From: an uncultured Emergencia sp.
Lineage (GTDB): Bacteria; Bacillota; Clostridia; Peptostreptococcales; Anaerovoracaceae
Direction: 5' to 3'
Length of the DNA: 51,918 nt
Assembly: GCA_937997955.1 (NCBI GenBank)
Contig: CALLDR010000043.1
Coordinates: 1-51,918, forward strand
Shown here: positions 1 to 7,365 of the stretch, piece after piece
Layout of the letters: each line of letters starts with the position of its first letter
Numbering within the stretch: position 1 is the first letter of the stretch
Translations under genes and position numbers: made by a program
The notes under the pieces: generated by a model
Told to the model about the DNA's origin: nothing
Seen by the model: the letters and a program-made list of their open reading frames with translations, nothing else
Database searches by the model: none

Positions 1-36
1 AGTTTGATAGGGGTTTTCAGTTTCACCTGATAATAA

Positions 37-53
37 AGCAAGCGGCGTGCCAA
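37..53 (-). promoter_or_regulatory. sigma-54 (-24/-12) promoter facing out of the left edge
   Basis: On the minus strand the sequence reads TTGGCACGCCGCTTGCT, with the invariant GG and GC at the spacing expected for RpoN promoters and a near-consensus TGGCACG block. It lies downstream of the activator at 217-2274 and its terminator and drives transcription leftwards. By analogy with the three other activator modules in the window, the operon it serves should begin just outside the left edge. Confidence 0.75.
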
Positions 54-169
54 AAAGACACGTCGTCCCCGGGCGTTTTCCCGATCCATTGGATTTTCAA
101 TCTTTTTTGTCATCAAAGGGTTTCCGTCGCGGCTTTTTTTGACGCGTCGCAGGGCTGCGGCGTGTAAAC

Positions 170-215
170 AAAAAGGACCATTGTGCCTCCCAAAAGGCCT
201 AATAGTCCCTTTTTT
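170..215 (-). terminator. Rho-independent terminator of the PrpR-type activator
   Basis: Read on the minus strand, an 8-bp stem (GGACTATT with AATGGTCC, one G-T pair) is flanked by an A run before it and TTTTT after it. It begins two bases beyond the stop codon of the activator. It separates the activator transcript from the sigma-54 promoter at 37-53. Confidence 0.75.
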
Positions 216-216
216 C

Positions 217-2274
217 CTATTTATTTTCCCATTCACGCAGGGCCGCCAGACCCTCCTCCGTGATGGCGCTACCCTTGCGCCCTTTGAAGGAGACGATATA
301 GCCCGCCTCGCTCAGCCTCTTCATTTCCCTCCGGATTTCCGGCTCGGTGGCGAAGATGCCTGCCTCGGCGGCCCGCTGGGTCAGGGCCTGCCTGCCCACA
401 TGGACCCGGTTCCGCTGAGCCGCTTCGATCTCCCGCAGAATAAAGGCGGCAAGCCCCGCGCCGCCCGGAACCTTCAGCAGGGGCGCTCCTGCGTCGGACG
501 CCGCCGGCTTCTCCTCCCGGCGGGCAATTCCCTGTTCTCCGTGGAACACCGGGATATCCTCCGCGTCGATGACCGGCTTCCCCAGATTGGCCAGATACTC
601 CGTCACGTTCTTCAGCTCCCGCACGTTGCCTGGCCAGCGGTAATGCAGCACCTTGCTCTCAGCCTCCGGACTCAGCCTGTATTCCGCGCCGATGGCCGTT
701 TTCATCCGGTTCATGAGGAGCAGCACGTCTCCCTCTCTGCTGCGCAGCGGCGGGATATGCACCGGCAGGACGCAGAGACGATAGTAGAGATCCTGGCGGA
801 AGCTTCCTTCCTCTACCATCTTTTCCAGGTCCCGATTGGTAGCGCAGATGACGCGCACATCTACGTCGATCATGCTTCTTCCGCCTACCTTCAATATCTT
901 CTGCTCCTCGATGGCCCGCAGCAGCTTTGCCTGCATCTGCATGGGAAGCTCCCCGATCTCGTCCAGAAACAGCGTTCCCTTATGAGCCAGCTCAAAGAGA
1001 CCGATCTTGCCGCCCTTTTTCGCGCCGGAAAAGGCTCCCTCTTCATATCCGTAGAGCTCGCTTTCCAGCAGATTTTCCGGCAGGGCGGAGCAGTTGATGG
1101 CTACGAACAGATAGTCCTTCCTCGACGAATAGTTGTGAATGGACTGGGCGAACAGCTCCTTGCCCGTGCCGCTTTCGCCGAACAGGCAGATGCTGGACTC
1201 AGACCGGGCCATGCGCATGGCGATCTTCTTGGCCGCCTCGATGGCCTCGCTTTCCCCTAAAATCTGATCAAAGGTGTAGGCAGCCTTGTGCCCGTAGCCT
1301 CTGATCTTGCTCCGCATCTTATGCTGCCGGTCTTCCGCCTCTTCAAAGTATTCCAGCATGATCACGTTGCCCGTAATGCCGTTTTCCTCCTCTACGCGGG
1401 ATACCTTGACGATGACCTGGCGGTCATTGATGGAGATCAGCTTGTCAGCCTGTTCCTCACTGAGCAGTCCGCTGCTGACCGAGCTGAACTCCGGAAAAAC
1501 CTCCGCCACGTTGAAACCGATCAGCAGTTCCGTTCTTTCCCTGAGCATTTCCTTCGCCATCTCGTTGGTCAGGTAGATCTTGCCATTGACGTCCGTAATG
1601 ATGATCCCCTGCTTGACCAGCTTCAGGATCGTATTGATCTGCCCCGACAGGCTGCTGTTCTGGCCCAGCAGCCTGTCCATCTCAGGGTTGAAGTTGACCG
1701 CCAGCTCCGCCGAGGCCCTGGCCGCCTCGCTTTGCATCGGGTCCTCCACGCCGATGGCCTGAGCGATCCTGTAAATGGAATTGACGTCGATGAGACGCTG
1801 TTTCAGATCGACGACCGCAGTCATGCCTTCCGGCACCAAGTCCAGCTCTCCCGGCGTAATGGCGATTTTTATGGACGGATCGTAATCACAGCCCGGATAG
1901 TAGGGCACCAGCTCCAGGGATTCAAAGCCGCAGTTGTAGATCATGGTGATGACCTCCATGCAGCACCGGTAGTCGATGTTGACCAGCAGCGCCCTGGCGT
2001 TCTTCGGTATTCTATGCAGTTCCTTCAGCGTATGCTTGTTCAAGGTCAGGTCGATGATCAAAATCTTGGCGTCGGCTTTTACTTTTTTCTTCACCTGCTG
2101 AAAGATGGTAAAGGCCGACAGGACCACGTAATCCTCCATGACGCCTCTCCCGTTTTCTACCGCCTCCGTGTTGTAGCATTGAAACTCCACCCGGTTCTGA
2201 AAATAGACCTTCAGGCTGTCCGCGATGTGCTCCGCGTAATCTATCTTGTTGGCAATCACTGCGATCTTCTTCAT
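217..2274 (-). CDS. PrpR-type sigma-54-dependent activator (PrpR_N, PAS, AAA+, winged-helix-like C terminus)
   Basis: This is a 685-residue bacterial enhancer-binding protein. Residues about 20-180 resemble the PrpR-type sensor domain, 205-305 a PAS domain, and 330-570 the AAA+ domain, with Walker A GESGTGKE near 366, GAFSGA near 413 (the sigma-54-contacting loop, with Ser for the usual Thr) and Walker B LFLDEIGE near 435. The last 70 residues do not look like the usual Fis-type helix-turn-helix. They read as a winged-helix-like module (about 615-685, ending in EEGLAALREWENK). The effector is unknown; PrpR-type domains sense small organic acids or acyl compounds in characterised members. The likely target is the promoter at 37-53, so the regulated operon is outside the window. 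No terminator is visible between thiE and this gene. Confidence 0.88.
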   Translation of the reverse strand: MKKIAVIANKIDYAEHIADSLKVYFQNRVEFQCYNTEAVENGRGVMEDYVVLSAFTIFQQVKKKVKADAKILIIDLTLNKHTLKELHRIPKNARALLVNIDYRCCMEVITMIYNCGFESLELVPYYPGCDYDPSIKIAITPGELDLVPEGMTAVVDLKQRLIDVNSIYRIAQAIGVEDPMQSEAARASAELAVNFNPEMDRLLGQNSSLSGQINTILKLVKQGIIITDVNGKIYLTNEMAKEMLRERTELLIGFNVAEVFPEFSSVSSGLLSEEQADKLISINDRQVIVKVSRVEEENGITGNVIMLEYFEEAEDRQHKMRSKIRGYGHKAAYTFDQILGESEAIEAAKKIAMRMARSESSICLFGESGTGKELFAQSIHNYSSRKDYLFVAINCSALPENLLESELYGYEEGAFSGAKKGGKIGLFELAHKGTLFLDEIGELPMQMQAKLLRAIEEQKILKVGGRSMIDVDVRVICATNRDLEKMVEEGSFRQDLYYRLCVLPVHIPPLRSREGDVLLLMNRMKTAIGAEYRLSPEAESKVLHYRWPGNVRELKNVTEYLANLGKPVIDAEDIPVFHGEQGIARREEKPAASDAGAPLLKVPGGAGLAAFILREIEAAQRNRVHVGRQALTQRAAEAGIFATEPEIRREMKRLSEAGYIVSFKGRKGSAITEEGLAALREWENK

Positions 2275-2303
2275 GAGCTCCTCCCTGTTCTCTGTATAGT
2301 ATC

Positions 2304-2333
2304 ATATTACTACAGGAAAAAGCTGTTTGTCAC
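2304..2333 (-). promoter_or_regulatory. Possible sigma-70-type promoter of the PrpR-type activator
   Basis: The minus strand carries GTGACA (2328-2333), an 18-bp spacer and TAATAT (2304-2309), 30 bp before the activator start. It overlaps the stop codon of thiE. The match is moderate; read-through from the thi operon is an alternative. Confidence 0.35.
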
Positions 2334-2920
2334 GCAAAAGTTTCGTCCATATTCATATATCCGCTCATCATGCAGACGCCTGCCGCTCCTGCCTCCAGGC
2401 AGAGCTCCCGATTGGATTCGTCGATGCCGCCGATGGCGTATACCGGAACGCCGACCGCCCGGCAGATCTCGGCAAGGGCCGCAAGTCCTCTGGGCGGAAG
2501 GCCGGGCTTGCAGTCCGTGGCAAAGACGTGGCCGTAGATCAGGTAATCGGCGCCCCGCTCTGCCGCGGCCCTGGCTTCTTCCAGACTGTGGACAGATACT
2601 CCGGTCAAAGGGATATCCACAGAGTTATCCACAGAACTTTCCATATACGTGGAAAAGGATAACTGTACGCCGTCAGCGCCCGCCTGCTTCGCCAGATCCC
2701 TGTGACCGTTGAAAATGCAGCAAACGCCGTACCGTCTGCATAGTGATAAAACCCCGTCGGACACCCTTTGATAATCCTCTGTGGATAAGTCCTTCTCTCT
2801 GAGGATCAGTGCGTCGGGGCGGTTATCCTCAGGCAGGCTGAGGATAAACTCCAGCTGCTCCAGAAAGTCCCGCCGCGCCAGACGCCGGTTGGTGACGCAG
2901 ACGCGTTTAAACGTAGACAT
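2330..2920 (-). CDS. thiE: Thiamine phosphate synthase (ThiE/TenI family)
   Basis: The 196-residue protein should join hydroxymethylpyrimidine diphosphate to thiazole phosphate carboxylate, giving thiamine phosphate in the cytoplasm. The family pattern is clear: an early LILREKDLS segment, FNGHRDLAKQAGADGVQLS in mid-protein, DYLIYGHVF with its GHVF motif, and YAIGGID near the end. I chose the start at 2920 because the codons further upstream overlap thiH in another frame and have no family similarity. It overlaps the end of thiH by 14 bp and is the last gene of thiSFGHE. The product is near the lower end of the family size range. Its coding sequence contains a cluster of DnaA-box-like 9-mers. 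Confidence 0.88.
   Translation of the reverse strand: MSTFKRVCVTNRRLARRDFLEQLEFILSLPEDNRPDALILREKDLSTEDYQRVSDGVLSLCRRYGVCCIFNGHRDLAKQAGADGVQLSFSTYMESSVDNSVDIPLTGVSVHSLEEARAAAERGADYLIYGHVFATDCKPGLPPRGLAALAEICRAVGVPVYAIGGIDESNRELCLEAGAAGVCMMSGYMNMDETFA
2613..2788. other. Cluster of DnaA-box-like 9-mers inside thiE
   Basis: Two perfect TTATCCACA boxes (2625-2633 on plus, 2780-2788 on minus) and one single-mismatch box, ATATCCACA (2613-2621), lie within 176 bp of thiE. Adjacent copies encode a small Val-Asp-Asn-Ser repeat, so the similarity may be a by-product of codon choice. No other origin feature is visible. Confidence 0.35.
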
Positions 2921-4172
2921 AGTCGTTGACCACGGGCTGCAGGCCCTCTTCTTCGATATCGCGGTACACCTGGTCAAAGCTTCTCTCGTCGGCGATCTCG
3001 AACTGCTCGTCTCCGGCGTCGTCAGTCTCCCTGCCCTCGTATTTGCTCTCGTGGTCACCGATGCCTGTGGAAACGCCTGCGGATATCTTTGTCGCAGCGA
3101 TCTTGACGATGCCGTCGCGGAAGTGCTTTTCCTCGCGGGTGGACACGGTAATGCCTACGTAAGGCAGGAAAATGCGGTAAGCGCAGAGAACCTGGCAGAG
3201 CTGCCGCTCGCCTACGTCCAGAGGATTGATCTTGTCGTTGTTCAGAATAGGCCGCAGCCGCGGGCAGGACAGGGACAGCTCGGCATGGGGATATTTGCGC
3301 TGCAGGTAATAGGCGTGGAGGGCCGTGGCCAGGGCGTCCTTCCGGAAATCGGACAGGCCGAGAAGGGCGGAAAACGCCACGCCCCGGACGCCGCCCATGA
3401 GCGCCCGTTCCTGCGCCTCGAACCGGTACGGGAACACTCTCTTATGGCCCATCAGATGGAGGGTCTCGTACTTGTCGGCGTTATAGGTTTCCTGGAACAC
3501 GGTGACGTAATCCACGCCGCACTGGTGGAGGTAGCGGTATTCGTCCACGTTGACCGGATAGATCTCGACGCCGATATTCCTGAAGTATTTCCGGGCGGTT
3601 TTGACGGCCTCTCCGATGTACTGGACGCTGCTGGCGGAACGGCTTTCGCCGGTCAGGATCAGGATCTCCTCGATGCCGGAATCAGCGATGACCTTCATCT
3701 CTTTTTCGATCTCGCCGCCGTTCAGCTTCTTTCGCCGGATATCGTTATAGCAGTTGAAGCCGCAGTAGATGCAGTAGTTCTCGCAGTAGTTGGCGATATA
3801 GATAGGGGTAAAGAGATAGACCGTATTGCCGAAATGCTTGCTGGTCTCCTCCTTTGCCCGGACCGCCATCTGCTCCAAAAAGCCTTCCGCCGCCGGGCTG
3901 AGCAGGGCCTTGAACTCTTCGATGCCGCAGGTCTCCTTTGCCAGAGCCCTGCGGACATCCTCTTCTGTATACCTGTCATAATCGTAGGCTTCCATCTGGC
4001 CCAGAACCTTTTCCATCACGTCGGAGCTGATCTGCTCCATGCCTTCCATATAGGCCATATGGTCGGTCCTCGCCGCCGGGTCGGTTTCGAGACGGTGCTT
4101 CTTCGCGAGGGCCGCCGGACTTAATTTCGATGAATCCACAAAAAATTGATTTTCTTCTCTGTTCTTTGTCAT
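2907..4172 (-). CDS. thiH: 2-iminoacetate synthase ThiH (radical SAM)
   Basis: ThiH cleaves tyrosine by radical SAM chemistry to give dehydroglycine, the C2-N unit used by ThiG for the thiazole ring. It is the oxygen-sensitive alternative to ThiO and fits an anaerobe. The radical SAM cysteine motif CENYCIYC (C-x3-C-x2-C) lies near residue 110. LILTGESR and SLSCPRLRP are typical ThiH motifs further on. Length, about 421 residues, is slightly above the usual 370-400. The start at 4172 is preferred over an ATG three codons upstream, because GAGGAG lies nine bases before it and directly abuts the earlier ATG. It follows thiG by 65 bp and overlaps thiE. Confidence 0.93.
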   Translation of the reverse strand: MTKNREENQFFVDSSKLSPAALAKKHRLETDPAARTDHMAYMEGMEQISSDVMEKVLGQMEAYDYDRYTEEDVRRALAKETCGIEEFKALLSPAAEGFLEQMAVRAKEETSKHFGNTVYLFTPIYIANYCENYCIYCGFNCYNDIRRKKLNGGEIEKEMKVIADSGIEEILILTGESRSASSVQYIGEAVKTARKYFRNIGVEIYPVNVDEYRYLHQCGVDYVTVFQETYNADKYETLHLMGHKRVFPYRFEAQERALMGGVRGVAFSALLGLSDFRKDALATALHAYYLQRKYPHAELSLSCPRLRPILNNDKINPLDVGERQLCQVLCAYRIFLPYVGITVSTREEKHFRDGIVKIAATKISAGVSTGIGDHESKYEGRETDDAGDEQFEIADERSFDQVYRDIEEEGLQPVVNDYVYV

Positions 4173-4237
4173 ACTTGTCATCTCCTCATCTGCTTTTCCG
4201 CGCTGACGCTTTTTTGCGCGGAATACGGCTGAATACG

Positions 4238-5014
4238 CTAATCTCTCAAAAATCCTGTCAAAGGATCGGAGGCCGCAGCTCCCCGCTCCAGCACTCTTCC
4301 CAGGCCGGACAGATAGGCGCTTCTGCCTGCTTCGATGGCTTTGCGGAAGGCTGACGCCATGGCAGGGATATCTCCCGCGGTGGCGATGGCAGTATTGGCC
4401 ATGACTGCCGCGGCTCCCATCTCCATGACTTCGCAGGCCTGGGACGGTTTGCCGATGCCGGCGTCCACGATGATCGGCAGATCGATCTCATCGATCAGGA
4501 TCTGCAGAAATTCCTTTGTGGCAAGGCCTTTGTTGGAACCGATCGGCGCCGCCAAAGGCATTACCGCCGCGGCTCCCGCGTTGACCAGATCCCGTGCCGT
4601 ATACAGGTCCGGATACATGTACGGCAGTACCACGAAGCCTTCCTTGGCCAGAGCCTCCGTGGCTTTGACTGTCTCGCCATTGTCCGGCAGCAGATACTTG
4701 CTGTCTTTCATGATCTCGATCTTTACAAAATCACCGCACCCCAGTTCTCTGGACATGCGGGCGATCCTGACGGCTTCTTCCGCCGTCCTGGCTCCGCTGG
4801 TGTTGGGCAGCAGGGTCACGTTGTCCGGAATATAGTCTAAAATGTTTTCACTCTGTCTGGTGTTGGTCCTTCTGACCGCCAGGGTGATGATCTGAGCGCC
4901 TGCCTGCTCCACCGCCGCTTTGATCAGCTCCATGGAATACTTTCCGGAGCCCAATATAAATCTGGACGTAAACTCTTTTCCGCCTAAAACCAGTGTATCT
5001 TTTTTCGTTTCCAT
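4238..5014 (-). CDS. thiG: Thiazole synthase ThiG
   Basis: ThiG builds thiazole phosphate from deoxyxylulose phosphate, dehydroglycine and the ThiS thiocarboxylate. The 258-residue protein starts with the characteristic GGKEFTSRFILGSGKY, has VKIEIM with the lysine expected to form the Schiff base near residue 97, and shows PIIVDAGIGKPSQA and GAAAVMANTAIA near the end. All are canonical. The start at 5014 has AGGAG nine bases upstream; an ATG 30 bp earlier lacks a ribosome site. It is separated from thiF by an unusually long 151-bp gap holding a duplicated 23-mer. Confidence 0.95.
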   Translation of the reverse strand: METKKDTLVLGGKEFTSRFILGSGKYSMELIKAAVEQAGAQIITLAVRRTNTRQSENILDYIPDNVTLLPNTSGARTAEEAVRIARMSRELGCGDFVKIEIMKDSKYLLPDNGETVKATEALAKEGFVVLPYMYPDLYTARDLVNAGAAAVMPLAAPIGSNKGLATKEFLQILIDEIDLPIIVDAGIGKPSQACEVMEMGAAAVMANTAIATAGDIPAMASAFRKAIEAGRSAYLSGLGRVLERGAAASDPLTGFLRD

Positions 5015-5079
5015 CTTACCTGTCTCCTGTTCATTTATTTTCATTTATTTCTCGCAGTTCACATTTGGGCCGGCAGCGG

Positions 5080-5154
5080 CCTTGCTTCGGGCTGGCGTCG
5101 GCCTCTCATTTGCCCGCTTGATTGACTTCCGCCTTGCTTCGGGCCGGCGTCGGC
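5080..5154. repeat. Duplicated 23-mer between thiF and thiG
   Basis: Two copies of a GC-rich 23-mer (5080-5102 and 5132-5154), beginning CCTTGCTTCGGG, differ at one base and are 52 bp apart start to start. The rest of the 151-bp thiF-thiG gap holds no evident gene or strong terminator. Confidence 0.6.
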
Positions 5155-5165
5155 TTGATCCTTAT

Positions 5166-5825
5166 CTAACCCTTTGATTCCTGTTCAACACCCAGGATCA
5201 GTCTCACGATCATATTGGCCTGATGGGCAGCGCAGATCATAACCCTGGGAGCCATGAGGCCCCAGCCCGGGCCGATTTCCGAAACGCCGTCACCGCACAG
5301 ATAGTAGCGAGATGTAATCCTTCGGGTTCTGATCTCGTTGCCGTCGGCGAAACCAGCCATGCCAGACGCGCCTACCAGATATTTCCCCGGAAAAGTCTCC
5401 AAAACGCAGTTGGTCAGCATGGCCTTCTGCTCCGGCGCGTCAAAGGCTTCACAGATGAAATCATCTTCTGCCAGCAGCTTCGGGATATTATCTTCTGTAA
5501 CCTTTACGAAATCCGTCTGCAGCTCGATATACGGAGCAAACCGGCGGATTTCTTCGGCCAAAGCCTCCGGCTTAGGTCTGCCCAGCTGATCTATGGCATA
5601 CTGCTGCCGGTTCAGGTTGGACAGATCCACCCGGTCAAAATCGATCAGATGCAGGCGTCCTACGCCGCATCGGGCCAGGCTGATGGCGACAGCCGACCCC
5701 AGTCCGCCCAGGCCGCAGACCGCTACTCTTGCATCGGACAGCCTGTCCTGGACGGCCTTCGTGTGACGCAGCTCCAGCGCGGCTCTTATCTCCTGCGCTG
5801 TGGGAATGACACTCTTCTCTTCCAC
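5166..5825 (-). CDS. thiF: ThiF-type sulfur carrier protein adenylyltransferase
   Basis: An E1-like enzyme that adenylates the C-terminal glycine of ThiS before sulfur transfer. The nucleotide-binding glycine motif VCGLGGLGSAVA lies near residue 36 and HLIDFDRVDLSNLNRQ, the ATP/Mg-contacting segment, near residue 60. The 219-residue size matches the short clostridial ThiF branch. The C-x2-C zinc pairs of longer MoeB/ThiF proteins are not evident. The start is GTG at 5825, with GGAGG inside the last codons of thiS. thiS and thiF are separated by two bases, so they are probably translationally coupled. Confidence 0.92.
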   Translation of the reverse strand: MEEKSVIPTAQEIRAALELRHTKAVQDRLSDARVAVCGLGGLGSAVAISLARCGVGRLHLIDFDRVDLSNLNRQQYAIDQLGRPKPEALAEEIRRFAPYIELQTDFVKVTEDNIPKLLAEDDFICEAFDAPEQKAMLTNCVLETFPGKYLVGASGMAGFADGNEIRTRRITSRYYLCGDGVSEIGPGWGLMAPRVMICAAHQANMIVRLILGVEQESKG

Positions 5826-5827
5826 TA

Positions 5828-6022
5828 TCAGCCACCTCCCACAAAGCTTACCACTTCTACGCTGTCTCCATCCTTCAGCACAGTGCTGGCGTACTGGGCC
5901 TTAGGGACGATCTCACCATTTCTTTCCACAGCGATCCTGGCCATAGGATATGCCGCTTCCTGCAGATATGACTCCAAAGTCTTTCCAGCGGCATTTTCCT
6001 CTTTACCATTGATTTTTACCAT
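5828..6022 (-). CDS. thiS: Sulfur carrier protein ThiS
   Basis: A 64-residue ubiquitin-fold carrier that ends in Gly-Gly-Gly, the tail that is adenylated by ThiF and then thiocarboxylated to donate sulfur to ThiG. MVKINGKE at the start and GDSVEVVSFVGGG at the end are typical. The start has AAAGGAG upstream. It is the first gene of thiSFGHE. No TPP riboswitch consensus was found in the 450 bp upstream, which instead carry the alternating inverted-repeat array. Confidence 0.93.
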   Translation of the reverse strand: MVKINGKEENAAGKTLESYLQEAAYPMARIAVERNGEIVPKAQYASTVLKDGDSVEVVSFVGGG

Positions 6023-6133
6023 CTCTGCTTCTCCTTTCAGATATCGGATTCTGCTCTTTCAAAACCTCCCTGAGCAGATCAATCAGCGCAAACCAACCAG
6101 TTCAGATCGATTAGTACAGATTAAATCCGCGCA

Positions 6134-6427
6134 GAGTTTCGTAAATCCTCAGAATATCTCTTTTCTTACGAAACTCAGGAGACCTTCTGATCCCATGGTT
6201 TCGTATTTTCAACAGTTTCTCTGCTTTTTACGAAACAATTTCCGCACGGAAGCGCCCTATCGTTTCATATTTTAGACGGAAGCTTCTAGTTTTACGAAAC
6301 GCGCCCCTGTTTGTTCTGCAAAAAAGTTTCGTATTGAATGCTGTTTTCTGCTGTTCTACGAAACCCACTCCTTTCATCACAGGGAATCGTTTCGTATTTG
6401 CCCTGAATTAATTTGGTTTTACGAAAC
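6134..6427. repeat. Array of ten alternating 8-bp inverted repeats with about 31-bp spacing
   Basis: GTTTCGTA and its complement TACGAAAC alternate strictly: forward copies start at 6136, 6198, 6262 (variant GTTTCATA), 6326 and 6389; reverse copies start at 6167, 6229, 6293, 6357 and 6420. The gap inside every forward/reverse pair is exactly 23 bp; the gaps between pairs are 23, 25, 25 and 24 bp. Start-to-start steps are therefore 31-33 bp, about three helical turns, so all sites would lie on the same DNA face. Spacer sequences are unique; inner spacers are T-rich. The first pair extends to 11 bp. The array fills the region between the terminator at 6478-6525 and thiS; 6023-6133 holds only the thiS ribosome site and loose CAGATY repeats. 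Function unknown: operator array, serial RNA hairpins, or another element. Confidence 0.9.
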
Positions 6428-6470
6428 ACCCTTTCTCAGAGGAACGGGCCTGTGAGCAGCAAACGATTAA

Positions 6471-6525
6471 ATTAAAAAGCCACACGAAAGTTCACACCCG
6501 TGGTGGTGTGCCCCTTCGTGTGGCT
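6471..6525 (-). terminator. Long terminator hairpin of the coiled-coil gene
   Basis: AGCCACACGAA (6478-6488) pairs with TTCGTGTGGCT (6515-6525), and an inner CACACC/GGTGTG stem extends the hairpin. On the minus strand it is followed by TTTTTAATTT. It ends transcripts of the gene at 6636-7178, 110 bp downstream of its stop. The stretch 6526-6635 holds nothing else I can name, apart from adjacent CCGCGG palindromes. Confidence 0.75.
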
Positions 6526-6635
6526 AAATGCTCAACACTCTGTAAACTATTCTACCATTCTTATTCTATAAAGTCAAAGGAATTTTATTTGCGCTGCCGC
6601 GGCAACCGCGGTACCTCGTGTGTGCGAAAAAGGCT

Positions 6636-7178
6636 TCAGCCCGCTTCGATCCGCCGCAGCCGTCTGCTATGATCTGCTGCTACGCGCTTCAGCTGTTCCA
6701 CATCTGCCATGGTGCCTTCCATTCCATCAGCATAGCGCCGATAACGGTCATATGTACTGACGTAGCATCCCTTTATGGCCTTCAGTCGGGGAATAACTTC
6801 ACTTTTTACCATATGATCCAAATGGCAGACGTGCTTCTTCACATAAATCATGTCGGTCTGCAGATCATCGACTTTTTCGTCCAGATGGCTGATATGTTTT
6901 TTCACACCCGTCATGTCTGCCTGCAAACGATCTGTCTTTTCATCCAGACAACCGATATGCTTTTTCACATCTGTCATATCCGCCTGCAAATGATCTGTTT
7001 TTTCGTCCAGGTGATCCAGCCTCTGCATAATTGGAGCCAGTCTTGATTCCAGTTTAGCATCTAATTTTTCATCAAGCTTAGCATCCAGTTTTTCTTCCAG
7101 CTTTGCCTCAAGCTGAACTTCCAGTCTCTCATCTACAATCTGAGCTATCGCCTGCAGATCATCTTTTGTTAGAGTCAT
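6636..7178 (-). CDS. Coiled-coil protein with three 21-residue repeats, function unknown
   Basis: A 180-residue soluble, highly charged protein. Residues 20-48 are a run of short Lys-Leu-Asp/Glu repeats. Residues 56-118 are three consecutive 21-residue units (three heptads each) of the pattern xLDEKxDxLQxDMxxVKKHx, at 56-76, 77-97 and 98-118. It should form a long helical coiled coil. The C-terminal 60 residues are basic and Arg-rich. AAAGGAG lies eight bases before the ATG. It has its own terminator, so it is probably monocistronic. No catalytic motif or signal peptide is visible. Similar repeat-variable coiled-coil proteins are common as unannotated genes in Clostridia. Confidence 0.8.
   Translation of the reverse strand: MTLTKDDLQAIAQIVDERLEVQLEAKLEEKLDAKLDEKLDAKLESRLAPIMQRLDHLDEKTDHLQADMTDVKKHIGCLDEKTDRLQADMTGVKKHISHLDEKVDDLQTDMIYVKKHVCHLDHMVKSEVIPRLKAIKGCYVSTYDRYRRYADGMEGTMADVEQLKRVAADHSRRLRRIEAG
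6825..7013. repeat. Three 63-bp tandem repeats within the coiled-coil gene
   Basis: Each unit encodes 21 residues with high DNA similarity between copies, for example repeated ATATGCTTTTTCAC-like and CGTCCAG-like blocks on the plus strand. Such repeats can expand or contract by slippage in whole-heptad steps. Confidence 0.75.
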
Positions 7179-7233
7179 ATCGCTTTTCTCCTTTCTCTGT
7201 AAAATTAATATTCTCTCCTTACATCCTGTCTAT

Positions 7234-7242
7234 AGCATACCA
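7234..7242 (-). promoter_or_regulatory. Possible extended -10 promoter of the coiled-coil gene
   Basis: The minus strand reads TGGTATGCT, an extended -10 element, 56 bp upstream of the ATG at 7178. A weak TGGCAG -35 lies 17 bp upstream. The same TGGTATGCT occurs upstream of the activator at 18159-19508. Confidence 0.3.
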
Positions 7243-7365
7243 CAGAGGGGTCTCTCCTGCCAGCATTTTCTGCTGTACGGACTAAAGTTGCGCAATTGTG
7301 ATTCTTCCCCATAGAAAACGCTGTGTGCCAGGGAATGATCTGATACAGCGCCGTTTAAAGGCCCC

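Noticed and set aside
1..113. Minus-strand open frame starting MTKKIENPMDREN and running off the left edge
   Set aside because: It spans the consensus sigma-54 promoter at 37-53 and has no ribosome site, so it is probably not a gene.
2781..4124. 447-codon plus-strand frame opposite thiH
   Set aside because: It mirrors the well-supported thiH and thiE genes; long antisense frames are common in this GC-rich codon context, as also seen opposite the activators.
6023..6133. TPP riboswitch before thiS
   Set aside because: The conserved core sequences are not found on the minus strand.
6134..6427. CRISPR array
   Set aside because: Repeats are 8 bp and alternate in orientation, spacers are 23-25 bp, and there are no cas genes.
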